A stretch of 64,000 nt of DNA from Streptomyces sp. GESEQ-4 (GCF_017948455.1 NZ_JAFFSU010000013.1:62001-126000), one strand, 5' to 3'. Positions 44,786 through 53,303 are shown, counted from the first letter of the stretch. Numbers and translations are program-made. The notes: a model not told the origin generated them from the letters alone.

Positions 44786-45727
44786 TCAGCTCGCGAGTGC
44801 GGCCGGTGTCAGCTCGCGCACCGCCACCACGTCCATCCGCGCGGGTGAGCCGAGCACGGACGCGCCGCAGCTCTCCTGGCGGGGCGGCAGCGACGCACCC
44901 TGGGCGACGACCACGCGCCAGTGGCGTCCGTCCGCGTGCGCGACGGTCACCTCCCAGCGCGGTGCCGCGCCGTCCGTCCGTACGACCGTCAGCGCGTCCG
45001 CGGTGTGTTCGCGGGCCGCCGTGCGGACCGCGAGCTCGGCCGCCTGAGCGGGCCGTTCCCAGGCCGAACTGCCCCGGCACCCCTCCAGGACGATCCGTTC
45101 CTCCTGCACGGCGTGCAGGATCTCCTTCACGGCGGGCGCCTCGACCCTGCCGTAGGCGTAGCCGTACGGCAGGACGAGCAGCGTCGGCGAGAAGCGGTGA
45201 CCGCCCAGATGGGTGACTTCCCAGGCCCCCTCGACCCCGGAGGCGGCGAGTGCGGCCGCCAGGGGACGGCCGAGGAGCGCGCAGCAGCGGTCCCGCTTGC
45301 CGTTGGTGCACACGAGCGCGAGCGGATCACCGGCGTGGGGCCGGGCGCCGAGCGCCGTGCCGGCGCTGCGGTGGTCGCCTCTGCCGAGTGCGGCGAAGTC
45401 GAGGTCGAGCAGGCGCCACGGGTCGCGGACGGTGGCCCCGTGCAGCCACACGTTGCCGGGCACGGTGTGGGCCACGTACACCTGACGTGCGGTGGGGGTG
45501 CCGAGGTCGGCGTGGCGTCCTGGGCGCCGGATGAGTGCGATGCGTACGCCCGTGCCCTCGGCGGCGGTCTCCAGGGCACGGCCCAGCGTGGGATCCAGAT
45601 GGCTCGAAGTGAGCGCCTTGACACCCCAGGGACCCGGCTGCTCCAGCAGCAGCCAGGTCGTCGCGGTCGCCGCGGTTCCCGAAATGGGCTCGTCGAGGTC
45701 TCGGGAGACGCTTGCACACGTACTCAC
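44786..45727 (-). CDS. Suc_Fer-like (sucrase/ferredoxin family) iron-sulfur protein under an iron box
   Basis: 313 aa. Family blocks are TTWLLLEQPGPWGVKAL, QVYVAHTVPGN, ALVCTNGKRDRCCALLGRPLAAAL and WEVTHLGGHRFSPTLLVLPYGYAYGRV. Cysteines in VCTNGKRDRCC fit a thioredoxin-like 2Fe-2S domain. The start is GTG 45725-45727: TAGGCT lies 7 nt upstream, so the mRNA is leaderless, and an iron box covers that -10. It is therefore expected to be repressed by DmdR/IdeR when iron is plentiful. A redox role in iron acquisition is plausible but inferred. Start of a minus-strand unit, separate from the kinase by 127 nt. Confidence 0.82.
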   Translation of the reverse strand: MSTCASVSRDLDEPISGTAATATTWLLLEQPGPWGVKALTSSHLDPTLGRALETAAEGTGVRIALIRRPGRHADLGTPTARQVYVAHTVPGNVWLHGATVRDPWRLLDLDFAALGRGDHRSAGTALGARPHAGDPLALVCTNGKRDRCCALLGRPLAAALAASGVEGAWEVTHLGGHRFSPTLLVLPYGYAYGRVEAPAVKEILHAVQEERIVLEGCRGSSAWERPAQAAELAVRTAAREHTADALTVVRTDGAAPRWEVTVAHADGRHWRVVVAQGASLPPRQESCGASVLGSPARMDVVAVRELTPAALAS

Positions 45728-45746
45728 AGAGGTGAGCCTAACCTGA
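45728..45746 (-). promoter_or_regulatory. DmdR/IdeR iron box overlapping the -10
   Basis: The minus strand reads TCAGGTTAGGCTCACCTCT, 16 of 19 matches to the actinobacterial iron box TTAGGTTAGGCTCACCTAA. It begins immediately upstream of the start codon and contains the TAGGCT -10 element, so iron-loaded repressor would directly block RNA polymerase. Confidence 0.85.
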
Positions 45747-45780
45747 CTTGATCCAGGGTGACTTCCGGCCCTGTCGAGTC

Positions 45781-47037
45781 CTACCCCGGCAGCGGTCTGG
45801 GCGGCCTCGGGCCCTCGTAGAGCCCGCTCGGGCGCATGCGCAGCGGGCGCTCGCCGTACTCCTCCAGGGCGTGGGCGATCCAGCCCGCCGTACGGGCCAC
45901 GGCGAAGATCGTCTCGCCGGCCGTGGCAGGCATGCCGCTGGATGCGGTGAGCACGGCGAGTGCCAGGTCGACGTTGGCGTGCAGCGGGGTGTGCCGGGCG
46001 GTGGTGGCCACGATGTCGCGGGCCGCGGCTAGGGCGGGTGCGGCCCGGGGGATGTCCTCCAGAAGGGCGAACAGGGCACGCGCGCGTGGGTCCTCGCCGG
46101 CGTAGAGCCGGTGGCCGAGTCCCGGGATACGGCGCCCGGAGCGCAGTTCGTCCGCGATCACGGGCCCGGCGTCGCCCTGGTCGAGGACGTCCAGCAGCAG
46201 CCGGTGGACGAGTCCGCTCGCGGCGCCGTGCAAGGGGCCCTCGATGACGCCGAGGCCCGCGGAGACGGCCGCGTAGGCGTGTGCGCGGGCCGACGCGGCG
46301 ACGCGTACCGCGAGTGTCGAGGCGGCCAGGTCGTGGTCGACGAGCAGTCCGAGCGCGGTGTCCAGGACGCGCAGCGAGGCCTCGTCGGCCTGCCGTCCGC
46401 TGAGCCGCGCCCACAGCCGGTGGGCCAGCGGGCCCTCGCCGCCGTGGCCGGGACGCATCGGCGGCAGTGCGTCGACGAGCGTGGGGATGAGAATGCGGGC
46501 CGTGCCGAGCACAGCCTCCTCGGACAGGTCGAAGCGCAGCGGATCCGCCGTCGCGGCGGCGATGGCGGCGACCCGCAACCGGTCGGTCGGGTCGGTGTGT
46601 TCGGGCAGCGCGGCGACGGCGCGGCGGGCGACGGCGACGGATGCCTCTGGGGCGGTGAAGACGGTGCCGGGGCGCAGCTGTCCGGTCCACAGCCACTCGG
46701 CGACCTCTTCGTAGGTGTGGCGCGCGGCCAGCTCGGTCGCGTCGACGCCCCGGTAGTAGTACCGGTCCGTGTCGATGAGCGTGATGCGGGTGCGCACGGA
46801 CAGCTCGCCGCCCGAGGTCGGACTCCCGCCGCCGGCCCGCCTGTTGCGCCGTGCCAGCGCCTCGACCTCCTTCGCGTCGAAGGTGCTGCTCCGGCCGCCC
46901 GGCGCTCGGCGGCTGCTGAGCTGACCGCGGCTCACGTAGGCGTACACGGTCTCGGCCTTCACACCCAGAAGCTCGGCGGCCTCCTTGGTGCTCAGCCGCC
47001 GTTCCGGGCGACTGGGGGCGGGTTCTTGATCGGGCAT
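45781..47037 (-). CDS. Citrate synthase homologue with an N-terminal MerR-type DNA-binding domain
   Basis: 418 aa. Residues ~15-70 form a helix-turn-helix of MerR/excisionase type (RRLSTKEAAELLGVKAETVYAYVSRGQL, then RRAPGGRSSTFDAKEVEALARR). The rest is a citrate synthase fold: GPLHGAASGL and IPGLGHRLYAGEDPRA carry the two active-site histidines, and LHANVDLALAVLTASSG the Asp. Active-site residues are thus retained. I use ATG 47035-47037, 7 nt after TACGGT (leaderless); GTG 47046 is less likely. It may be a ligand-sensing regulator, an enzyme, or both. Divergent from a second citrate synthase across a palindromic AT-rich region. Confidence 0.85.
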   Translation of the reverse strand: MPDQEPAPSRPERRLSTKEAAELLGVKAETVYAYVSRGQLSSRRAPGGRSSTFDAKEVEALARRNRRAGGGSPTSGGELSVRTRITLIDTDRYYYRGVDATELAARHTYEEVAEWLWTGQLRPGTVFTAPEASVAVARRAVAALPEHTDPTDRLRVAAIAAATADPLRFDLSEEAVLGTARILIPTLVDALPPMRPGHGGEGPLAHRLWARLSGRQADEASLRVLDTALGLLVDHDLAASTLAVRVAASARAHAYAAVSAGLGVIEGPLHGAASGLVHRLLLDVLDQGDAGPVIADELRSGRRIPGLGHRLYAGEDPRARALFALLEDIPRAAPALAAARDIVATTARHTPLHANVDLALAVLTASSGMPATAGETIFAVARTAGWIAHALEEYGERPLRMRPSGLYEGPRPPRPLPG

Positions 47038-47064
47038 GGAGGTCACCGTATCCGTCTTGCAGAA

Positions 47065-47112
47065 TCATTGATCTCATATTGATTCAATCAATATTGACAG
47101 AGATTGAGTCAA
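47065..47112. promoter_or_regulatory. AT-rich palindromic control region between the citrate synthase genes
   Basis: Contains ATATTGATTCAATCAATAT (47076-47094), a perfect 19-bp palindrome centred on C47085. A flanking TTGATCTCA (47068-47076) and a second small palindrome TTGAGTCAA (47104-47112) share the TTGAT/TTGA core. The AT content is strikingly high for this genome. It lies 28-76 nt from one start and 35-83 nt from the other, so one regulator could control both genes. Confidence 0.75.
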
Positions 47113-47147
47113 GAGTGGACAGTCAAATCAAGTTCAGGGAGGAAATC

Positions 47148-48311
47148 ATGTCCGTCAACAGGTCCGCAACCACCCTCGTCGACGTACCGCGAGGGCTCGC
47201 CGGTGTCGTCGTGACCGACACCGAGATCGGCGACGTGCGAGGACTCGAGGGCTTCTACCACTACCGCCAGTACTCGGCCGTCGAGCTCGCGCAGACCCGC
47301 GGGTTCGAGGACGTCTGGCATCTTCTGGTCGTCGGCGAACTGCCGGACGCCGAGCGCGGTGCCGCGTTCGCGGCCGAGACCGCCGCCCTGCGCCGACTGC
47401 CCGACGAGGTGCGCGTGGCACTGCCCGTCATCGCGGCGGCGAGCGCCCGGTCCGGCCCGCTCGCCGGTATGCGTACGGCACTGTCGTTGCTGGGTGCGGC
47501 CAAGGGCTTCCGGGCGGTGTACGACATCGACGCGGACCGGCGCCGCCGGGACACCCTCGTCGCGGCCGCCGCCGTGCCGACGCTGCTGACCGCACTGCAC
47601 CGGCTGGGGAAGGGCCTCGAGCCGGTGGAGCCGCGCGCGGACCTCTCGTACGCGGCGAACTACCTGTACATGTTGACGGGCTCGGAGCCGGACCCGCTGC
47701 GGGCCCGGGCGGTCGAGCAATACTTGATCTCAACCATTGATCACGGCTTCAATGCATCAACCTTTACGGCGCGCGTCATCACCTCCACCGGAGCGGACGT
47801 GGCCGCGTGCCTCGTGGGAGCCGTGGGCGCGCTGTCCGGCCCGCTGCACGGCGGGGCTCCCAGCCGGGCACTCGACACCCTGGACGCCATCGGCACGCCC
47901 GAACGCATCGACGCCTGGATCCGCGAGCGCGTCCTGGCCGGCGACCGCATCATGGGCTTCGGTCACCCCGTCTACCGCACGGAGGACCCCCGCTCCCGGA
48001 TGCTCCGCGAGATCGCCCAGCGCTTCGGCGGCCCGCGTGTCGACTTCGCTGTCGAGGTCGAGCGGCGGGTCGAGGCGATCCTCGCCGAGCTGAAGCCGGG
48101 CCGCGAACTCCACACCAACGTCGAGTTCTACGCGGGCGTGGTCATGGAACTCTGCGGTCTGCCGCGCGAGATGTTCACCCCGACCTTCGCGGCGGCGCGG
48201 GCGGTGGGCTGGAGCGCCAACATCCTGGAGCAGGCGGAGGACTCGAAGATCATCCGCCCGGTGGCGCGGTATGTGGGGCCGGGGGCGCCGGTTGACGTGC
48301 CGGCGGCCTGA
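47148..48311 (+). CDS. Citrate synthase (second homologue)
   Basis: 387 aa from ATG 47148 with GGGAGGA upstream. It converts oxaloacetate and acetyl-CoA to citrate, or propionyl-CoA to methylcitrate. Motifs are RGLEGFYHYRQYSAVELAQ, FNASTFTARVITSTGADV, ALSGPLHGGAPSRALDTL (active-site His), IMGFGHPVYRTEDPRSRML (His) and LHTNVEFYAGVVMELCGLP. The last has Glu where the catalytic Asp of classical enzymes lies. Oddity: codons 47718-47765 are rich in A/T-ending triplets against an otherwise C/G-ending gene and repeat the upstream operator motifs. The N-terminus is shorter than in hexameric Gram-negative enzymes. Confidence 0.88.
   Translation: MSVNRSATTLVDVPRGLAGVVVTDTEIGDVRGLEGFYHYRQYSAVELAQTRGFEDVWHLLVVGELPDAERGAAFAAETAALRRLPDEVRVALPVIAAASARSGPLAGMRTALSLLGAAKGFRAVYDIDADRRRRDTLVAAAAVPTLLTALHRLGKGLEPVEPRADLSYAANYLYMLTGSEPDPLRARAVEQYLISTIDHGFNASTFTARVITSTGADVAACLVGAVGALSGPLHGGAPSRALDTLDAIGTPERIDAWIRERVLAGDRIMGFGHPVYRTEDPRSRMLREIAQRFGGPRVDFAVEVERRVEAILAELKPGRELHTNVEFYAGVVMELCGLPREMFTPTFAAARAVGWSANILEQAEDSKIIRPVARYVGPGAPVDVPAA
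47718..47765 (+). promoter_or_regulatory. Candidate intragenic operator in the citrate synthase gene
   Basis: Within 16 codons, 8 end in A or T and one is TTG. The stretch contains TTGATCTCA (47724-47732), ATTGAT (47736-47741), TTCAAT (47748-47753) and ATCAA (47756-47760). The first three words also occur in the same order in the upstream control region (47068-47088). This suggests a second binding site for the same regulator inside the gene. Confidence 0.5.
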
Positions 48312-48591
48312 CATTGGATATATGTTCCTTTGCGGGGAAGTGCAGGCTTCGCCTTCGTGCGTCACTCTTGGGGATGTTCAGGCGGTGTGCGATTCCATTC
48401 ACCCCGGTGAGTGATAACGAAGTCGCAAAGAGGTGCGTCTACCCGAAGGCCTCAGGGGTTGGATAACTCGGGTGCTTGCCGTCTGGCGATCGCGGTTCGG
48501 ACGCACCGCTGGTCAAGGCTCGACGTATCCTGCCGTCGCCGCCGCAGCAGCGTTGGCAGACGCTTGTGCCTTGAGACAGAGGAAATTGACA

Positions 48592-48831
48592 GTGAGTCAG
48601 ATCATTCGCCGCCTCGGCGTATCTCCACGCCTTCGCGGCAGCACGAACGGCGCGACGTGCCCCGACATCTTTGAATTGGCCGACGGCAATTTTGCCATTA
48701 TCGGCACGGATGTCACCGACTCACTGGACTCGCGGTTGCCCGCCGACGCGGCTCGCGCCGACTATGAGCGCATCGTCGTGATCACCCGCGAGACCCTCGT
48801 CAAGGCGAAGGCCGATATCCCGGACGCCTGA
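48592..48831 (+). CDS. Small conserved hypothetical protein
   Basis: 79 aa from GTG 48592 with AGGA about 8 nt upstream. The sequence (SQIIRRLGVSPRLRGSTNG, CPDIFELADGNFAIIGTDVTDSLDSRLP, YERIVVITRETLVKAKADIPDA) is complete and looks like a small soluble actinobacterial protein I have seen without a named function, often beside signalling or regulatory genes. The 280 nt upstream contain no other gene I can support, although the frame is open back to 48433. No family assigned. Confidence 0.65.
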   Translation: MSQIIRRLGVSPRLRGSTNGATCPDIFELADGNFAIIGTDVTDSLDSRLPADAARADYERIVVITRETLVKAKADIPDA

Positions 48832-48848
48832 GTCGTCATCGGTATCGC

Positions 48849-48899
48849 CGAAGGCGTCTGCCCGGTACGAGATCGCTTCGTGCCAGGTGGGCGCCTTCG
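48849..48899. terminator. Long-loop hairpin between convergent small genes
   Basis: CGAAGGCG (48849-48856) pairs with CGCCTTCG (48892-48899); inner GCCC/GGGC can extend it. It lies directly between two stop codons. Confidence 0.4.
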
Positions 48900-49466
48900 T
48901 CATTGCTCGCCCGGCGGATCTCCCACCACCCACCACTCCTCGGGGTCGGCCTCCTCCAGTTCGTGGAGCAGTTCGTCGACGATCAGGCCCAGACCGGCCT
49001 CTTCGGTGTCGGCCAGGCTGGCGCGCTGCTGCTCGCCGGCGTGCCAGTACTCCCTCATGACCGGGTTCTGGAGCATCCCCCGAACATGCTGGAAGAACTC
49101 GTCCTTGCTCAGGTTGCCGATGCGGTAGGAGGTGAGCAGGTTGGTGTACATGGCGTTGGCGAAGAGGTACTGGCGCCGCTGCTTCGGGGTGAGGTTTCCC
49201 TCGTAGTGGTCGAGCACCTCGGCGAGTTCGGGGTCGTCGATGGCTTTGCTCAGCAGCTCCCAGTGCTGACGCTGTTGCCAGGCCACCAGGTTGGCGCGGG
49301 CGTTCTGTGCGGTTCTGGCTTCGTCCTCAAGACGCTCCACGCGTGCGCACAGCGCATCGAGACGGCCTCGTTCGGCCGCCTTGCAGGCGAGGACACCCGC
49401 GACGACGCCGAGCCCGGCCGCGGCGGCCGAGCCGAGTCCGCGTACCCCGTACTTCCGTGTGGCCAT
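48900..49466 (-). CDS. DUF6082 family protein
   Basis: 188 aa. A short N-terminal hydrophobic segment (GLGSAAAAGLGVVAGVLACKAA) is followed by a predicted coiled coil (LDALCARVERLEDEARTAQNARANLVAWQQRQHWELL). The helical body (DPELAEVLDHYEGNLTPKQRRQYLFANAMYTNLLTSYRIGNLSKDEFFQHVRGMLQNPVMREYW, in blocks) matches my recollection of DUF6082. Function unknown; probably membrane anchored. ATG 49464-49466 fits the hydrophobic N-terminus. Confidence 0.75.
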   Translation of the reverse strand: MATRKYGVRGLGSAAAAGLGVVAGVLACKAAERGRLDALCARVERLEDEARTAQNARANLVAWQQRQHWELLSKAIDDPELAEVLDHYEGNLTPKQRRQYLFANAMYTNLLTSYRIGNLSKDEFFQHVRGMLQNPVMREYWHAGEQQRASLADTEEAGLGLIVDELLHELEEADPEEWWVVGDPPGEQ

Positions 49467-49785
49467 GTCAACCCCCGAATCAGGCGGCCGTCCGCCGGTC
49501 GTCGGGTGCGGGTCGACTGAGGGGGACCGGCGAGCGATGGGCGGCGCTTGCCGCCTCCAGGGTGCCGAGCGGCTCTGATCGGCGGGGAGGCGGAGAGGAG
49601 GCGCACAGAGGAATGCGAGGGTCGCACGCTCCGGCGCCTTGCCCAACGTCTGCCCCGCGCGGGCTGCTAACAATCGTTCACTTCGCGGGGATTCTCTCCG
49701 CTCGTATCCTGGGGCGGCATTCACAGTTTCGGACGCACGCCGGGCCGCGAGCCGGGGTGCGCGTTGGCGCGAGAGAGGTCGCACA
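49467..49785. other. Divergent gap between DUF6082 and CobW genes
   Basis: 319 bases holding presumably two promoters. I looked for a Zur-type palindrome before the CobW gene and did not see one. No gene recognised. Confidence 0.35.
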
Positions 49786-50850
49786 TTGGTACCGAGCCCG
49801 GGCCGGACGCAGATCCCGGTCGTCGTGCTCGCCGGTTTCCTGGGCTCCGGCAAGACGACGCTGCTCAACCATCTGCTCCACCGCAGCGGCGGCAGCCGTA
49901 TCGGGGCCATCGTCAACGACTTCGGCGCCATCGAGATCGACGCGATGGCCGTGGCGGGGGCGCTCGGCGACTCCACCGTGTCGCTCGGGAACGGCTGCCT
50001 GTGCTGTGCCGTCGACGTCAGTGAACTCGATCTCTACCTCGACCGGCTCGCCCGGCCCTCGGCCGGTATCGACGTCGTCGTCATCGAGGCCAGCGGCCTG
50101 GCCGAGCCGCAGGAGCTGGTGCGGATGGTGCTCGCCAGTGAGCATCCGGGGATCGTGTACGGCGGTCTGATCGAGGTCGTCGACGCCGCCGAGTTCGACG
50201 GCACGCGCGCGAAGCACCCCGAAATCGACCGGCATCTCGCCCTCGCTGACCTCGTCGTCGTGAACAAGGTCGACCGGGCGCCCGACGGTGAGCGGGTCCT
50301 CGACGTCGTCCGGTCCCTCGTCGACCGCGCTGCCGTCGTCCCCGCCACCTACGGCCGTATCGACCCCGAGTTCCTCTTCGACTGCCGCCCGGCGGGCGAG
50401 CGCATCGGGCAGCTCACCTTCGACGACCTCCACGATCACGGGCCAGACGGCCACGACCACGCCGGTCATCTGCACGCGGCCTACGACAGCCTGTCCTTCA
50501 CCTCCGAAGTGCCCCTGAACCCACGCCGGTTGATGGAGTTCCTCGACAGCAGGCCCGAGGGGCTGTACCGGATCAAGGGATACGTCGACTTCGGCCCCCA
50601 CGACCCGAACAACTGGTACGGCGTCCATGCCGTCGGACGGTTCCTCCGGTTCCGTCCCGAGCCCTGGGGCTCCGGCGACGCGCGCGTGACCCAGCTCGTC
50701 CTCATCGGCGCCGGCGTCGATGCCCCGGCCTTCGGCAAGGAGCTGGAGGTGTGCAAGGACGACGCCCCACACGCCGACGAGCACGGCATGTGGGGCGTCC
50801 TGCGCTACGTACAGGATCCCGAAGGGGATCTGGAGGAGCCCGGTCTCTAG
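49786..50850 (+). CDS. CobW/G3E-family metal-chaperone GTPase
   Basis: 354 aa from TTG 49786 (GAGAGAGG 7 nt upstream). P-loop AGFLGSGKTTLLNHLL, the metal-binding CxCC in GNGCLCCAV, VIEASGLAEP and the specificity motif VVNKVD identify a G3E GTPase that delivers zinc or cobalt to client proteins. A histidine-rich loop (DDLHDHGPDGHDHAGHLHAAYD) follows, as in many zinc-binding members. The C-terminal CobW_C domain includes RLMEFLDSRPEGLYRIKGYV. Its stop codon overlaps the parC stop on the other strand. The metal is not determined. Confidence 0.9.
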   Translation: MVPSPGRTQIPVVVLAGFLGSGKTTLLNHLLHRSGGSRIGAIVNDFGAIEIDAMAVAGALGDSTVSLGNGCLCCAVDVSELDLYLDRLARPSAGIDVVVIEASGLAEPQELVRMVLASEHPGIVYGGLIEVVDAAEFDGTRAKHPEIDRHLALADLVVVNKVDRAPDGERVLDVVRSLVDRAAVVPATYGRIDPEFLFDCRPAGERIGQLTFDDLHDHGPDGHDHAGHLHAAYDSLSFTSEVPLNPRRLMEFLDSRPEGLYRIKGYVDFGPHDPNNWYGVHAVGRFLRFRPEPWGSGDARVTQLVLIGAGVDAPAFGKELEVCKDDAPHADEHGMWGVLRYVQDPEGDLEEPGL

Positions 50851-53303
50851 ACCGGCCCCGCCACCACCGACACCGTCTTCCCCAGGGACACGCCCGAGCC
50901 GTCGCGGCGGGGGTCGATCTCCGGGAGGTCGGCCGGTGTGCCGTTCTTCTGCGCGGCCCGCGCCGGGACCGGGCCCGCCCAGGCCAGGGAGAGGCAGTCC
51001 TCGCCCTTGAGGAAGCGCTGGCAGCGCACGCCGCCGGTGGCGCGGCCCTTGCGCGGGTACTGGTCGAACGGAGTCAGCTTGGCCGTCGTCTGCACGGAGT
51101 CGTCCAGCGTGCCGCGCGAGCCGGCGACGGTGAAGACCACCGCGTCGGCCGCCGGGTCGACCGCGGTGAACGAGATGACCTTGGCGCCCTCGGTGAGCTT
51201 GATGCCCGTCATACCGCCCGCGGCGCGGCCCTGCGGGCGGACCTGCGCGGCCTGGTAGCGCAGCAGCTGGGCGTCGTCCGTGATGAAGACCAGGTCCTCC
51301 TCGCCGGTGCGCAACTCGACCGCGCCGACGATCCGGTCACCGTCCTTGAGGGTGATGACCTCCAACTCCTCCTTGTTGGACGGGTAGTCGGGGACCACAC
51401 GCTTGACCACGCCCTGCGCGGTGCCGAGCGCCAGACCCGGGGACGACTCGTCGAGCGTGGTCAGGCAGACCACCGTCTCGTCGTCCTCCAGGGACACGAA
51501 CTCGGCCAGCGGGGCGCCGCCCGCGAGGTTCGGCGTCGCCGCCGTGTCCGGGAGCTGTGGCAGGTCGACGACGTTGATCCGGAGGAGACGCCCGGACGAG
51601 GTGACCGCGCCGATCTCACCGCGGGCCGTGGCCGGTACCGCCGAGATGATCACGTCGTGCTTGGTCCGGCGCGCGTCGGCGTCCTCCGCGAACGGGTCGC
51701 CATTGGCCGTACGGGCCAGCAGACCCGTCGAGGACAGCAGCACCCGGCACGGGTCGTCCGCCACCTGGAGCGGGACGGCGGCGACCTGGGAGCCCGCGGA
51801 CTCCATCAGGACCGTACGCCGGTCGGTGCCGAACTTCTTGGACACCGCGGCCAGTTCGGCGGAGACCAGCTTGCGCAGCTCCGCGTCCGACTCCAGGATC
51901 CGGGTCAGCTCCTCGATCTCCGCCTTCAGGCGGTCCTTCTCGGACTCCAGCTCGATCCGGTCGTACTTGGTGAGGCGGCGCAGCGGCGTGTCCAGGATGT
52001 ACTGCGTCTGGATCTCGCTCAGCGAGAAGCGCTCCATCAGGCGCTGCTTGGCCTGCGCGGAGTTGTCGCTGGAGCGGATGAGGCGGATGACCTCGTCGAT
52101 GTCCACCAGGGCGGTGAGCAGGCCCTCCACCAAGTGCAGCCGGTCGCGGCGCTTGCCCCGGCGGAACTCGCTGCGGCGCCGCACGACGTTGAAGCGGTGG
52201 TCGAGATAGACCTCGAGCAGTTCCTTCAGGCCCAGCGTGAGCGGCTGGCCGTCGACCAGCGCCACGTTGTTGATGCCGAAGGACTCCTCCATCGGCGTCA
52301 GCTTGTAGAGCTGCTCCAGGACGGCTTCCGGCACGAAGCCGTTCTTGATCTCGATGACCAGGCGCAGGCCGTGCGCACGGTCGGTGAGGTCCTTGACGTC
52401 GGCGATGCCCTGCAGCTTCTTCGAGCCGACGAGATCCTTGATCTTGGCGATCACCTTTTCCGGGCCGACCGTGAAGGGCAGCTCGGTGATGACGAGGCCC
52501 TTGCGGCGCGCGGTCACGGTCTCCACGGAGACCGTGGCGCGGATCTTGAAGGTGCCGCGGCCCGTCTCGTAGGCGTCCCGGATGCCGGACAGGCCGACGA
52601 TCCGGCCGCCGGTGGGCAGGTCGGGGCCGGGGACGTGCTTCATCAGGGCGTCGAGATCGGCGCCGGGGGACCGGATCAGATGGCGGGCGGCCGCGATCAC
52701 CTCGCGCAGGTTGTGCGGCGGCATGTTCGTGGCCATACCGACCGCGATGCCCGAGGCGCCGTTGACCAGGAGGTTCGGGAAGGCGGCGGGCAGGGCCACC
52801 GGCTCCCGCTCCTGGCCGTCGTAGTTCGGGTTGAAGTCGACGGTGTCCTCATCGATCGACTCCGTCATCAGGCCCGTGGCCTCGGCCATCCGGCACTCGG
52901 TGTACCGCATGGCGGCGGGCGGGTCGTCATTGCCCAGCGAGCCGAAGTTGCCGTGGCCGTCGACCAGGGGGACACGCATCGAGAAGGGCTGGGCCATGCG
53001 CACCAGGGCGTCGTAGATCGACGCGTCGCCGTGCGGGTGCAACTTACCCATGACCTCGCCGACGACGCGGGCGCACTTCACATAGCCGCGGTCGGGGCGC
53101 ACGCCCATCTCGTTCATCTGGTAGACGATGCGGCGGTGCACCGGCTTGAGGCCGTCGCGGGCGTCCGGCAGGGCTCGGGAGTAGATGACCGAGTACGCGT
53201 ACTCGAGGAAGGAGCCCTGCATTTCGTCCACGACGTCGATGTCGAGGATCCGCTCCTCGTACGAGTCGTCGGGCGGCGGGGTCTTCGTGCTGCGGCGGGC
53301 CAT
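50847..53303 (-). CDS. parC: DNA topoisomerase IV subunit A (ParC)
   Basis: 818 aa. The winged-helix/tower part reads VVDEMQGSFLEYAYSVIYSRALPDARDGLKPVHRRI, and the catalytic Tyr134 is in AAMRYTECRM. The quinolone-determining region is HPHGDASIYDALVRMAQ, with Ala at the position of E. coli GyrA Ser83, as also found in mycobacterial GyrA. The C-terminal beta-pinwheel is present but less GyrA-like, and I see no GQGR-type gyrase box in the region where it is expected, supporting decatenase rather than gyrase. Partner of ParE. ATG 53301-53303 is used. Confidence 0.88.
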   Translation of the reverse strand: MARRSTKTPPPDDSYEERILDIDVVDEMQGSFLEYAYSVIYSRALPDARDGLKPVHRRIVYQMNEMGVRPDRGYVKCARVVGEVMGKLHPHGDASIYDALVRMAQPFSMRVPLVDGHGNFGSLGNDDPPAAMRYTECRMAEATGLMTESIDEDTVDFNPNYDGQEREPVALPAAFPNLLVNGASGIAVGMATNMPPHNLREVIAAARHLIRSPGADLDALMKHVPGPDLPTGGRIVGLSGIRDAYETGRGTFKIRATVSVETVTARRKGLVITELPFTVGPEKVIAKIKDLVGSKKLQGIADVKDLTDRAHGLRLVIEIKNGFVPEAVLEQLYKLTPMEESFGINNVALVDGQPLTLGLKELLEVYLDHRFNVVRRRSEFRRGKRRDRLHLVEGLLTALVDIDEVIRLIRSSDNSAQAKQRLMERFSLSEIQTQYILDTPLRRLTKYDRIELESEKDRLKAEIEELTRILESDAELRKLVSAELAAVSKKFGTDRRTVLMESAGSQVAAVPLQVADDPCRVLLSSTGLLARTANGDPFAEDADARRTKHDVIISAVPATARGEIGAVTSSGRLLRINVVDLPQLPDTAATPNLAGGAPLAEFVSLEDDETVVCLTTLDESSPGLALGTAQGVVKRVVPDYPSNKEELEVITLKDGDRIVGAVELRTGEEDLVFITDDAQLLRYQAAQVRPQGRAAGGMTGIKLTEGAKVISFTAVDPAADAVVFTVAGSRGTLDDSVQTTAKLTPFDQYPRKGRATGGVRCQRFLKGEDCLSLAWAGPVPARAAQKNGTPADLPEIDPRRDGSGVSLGKTVSVVAGPV

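Noticed and set aside
49467..49785. A Zur box before the CobW GTPase gene
   Set aside because: No TGAAAATGATTTTCA-like palindrome is present, so zinc-starvation control is not supported by sequence.
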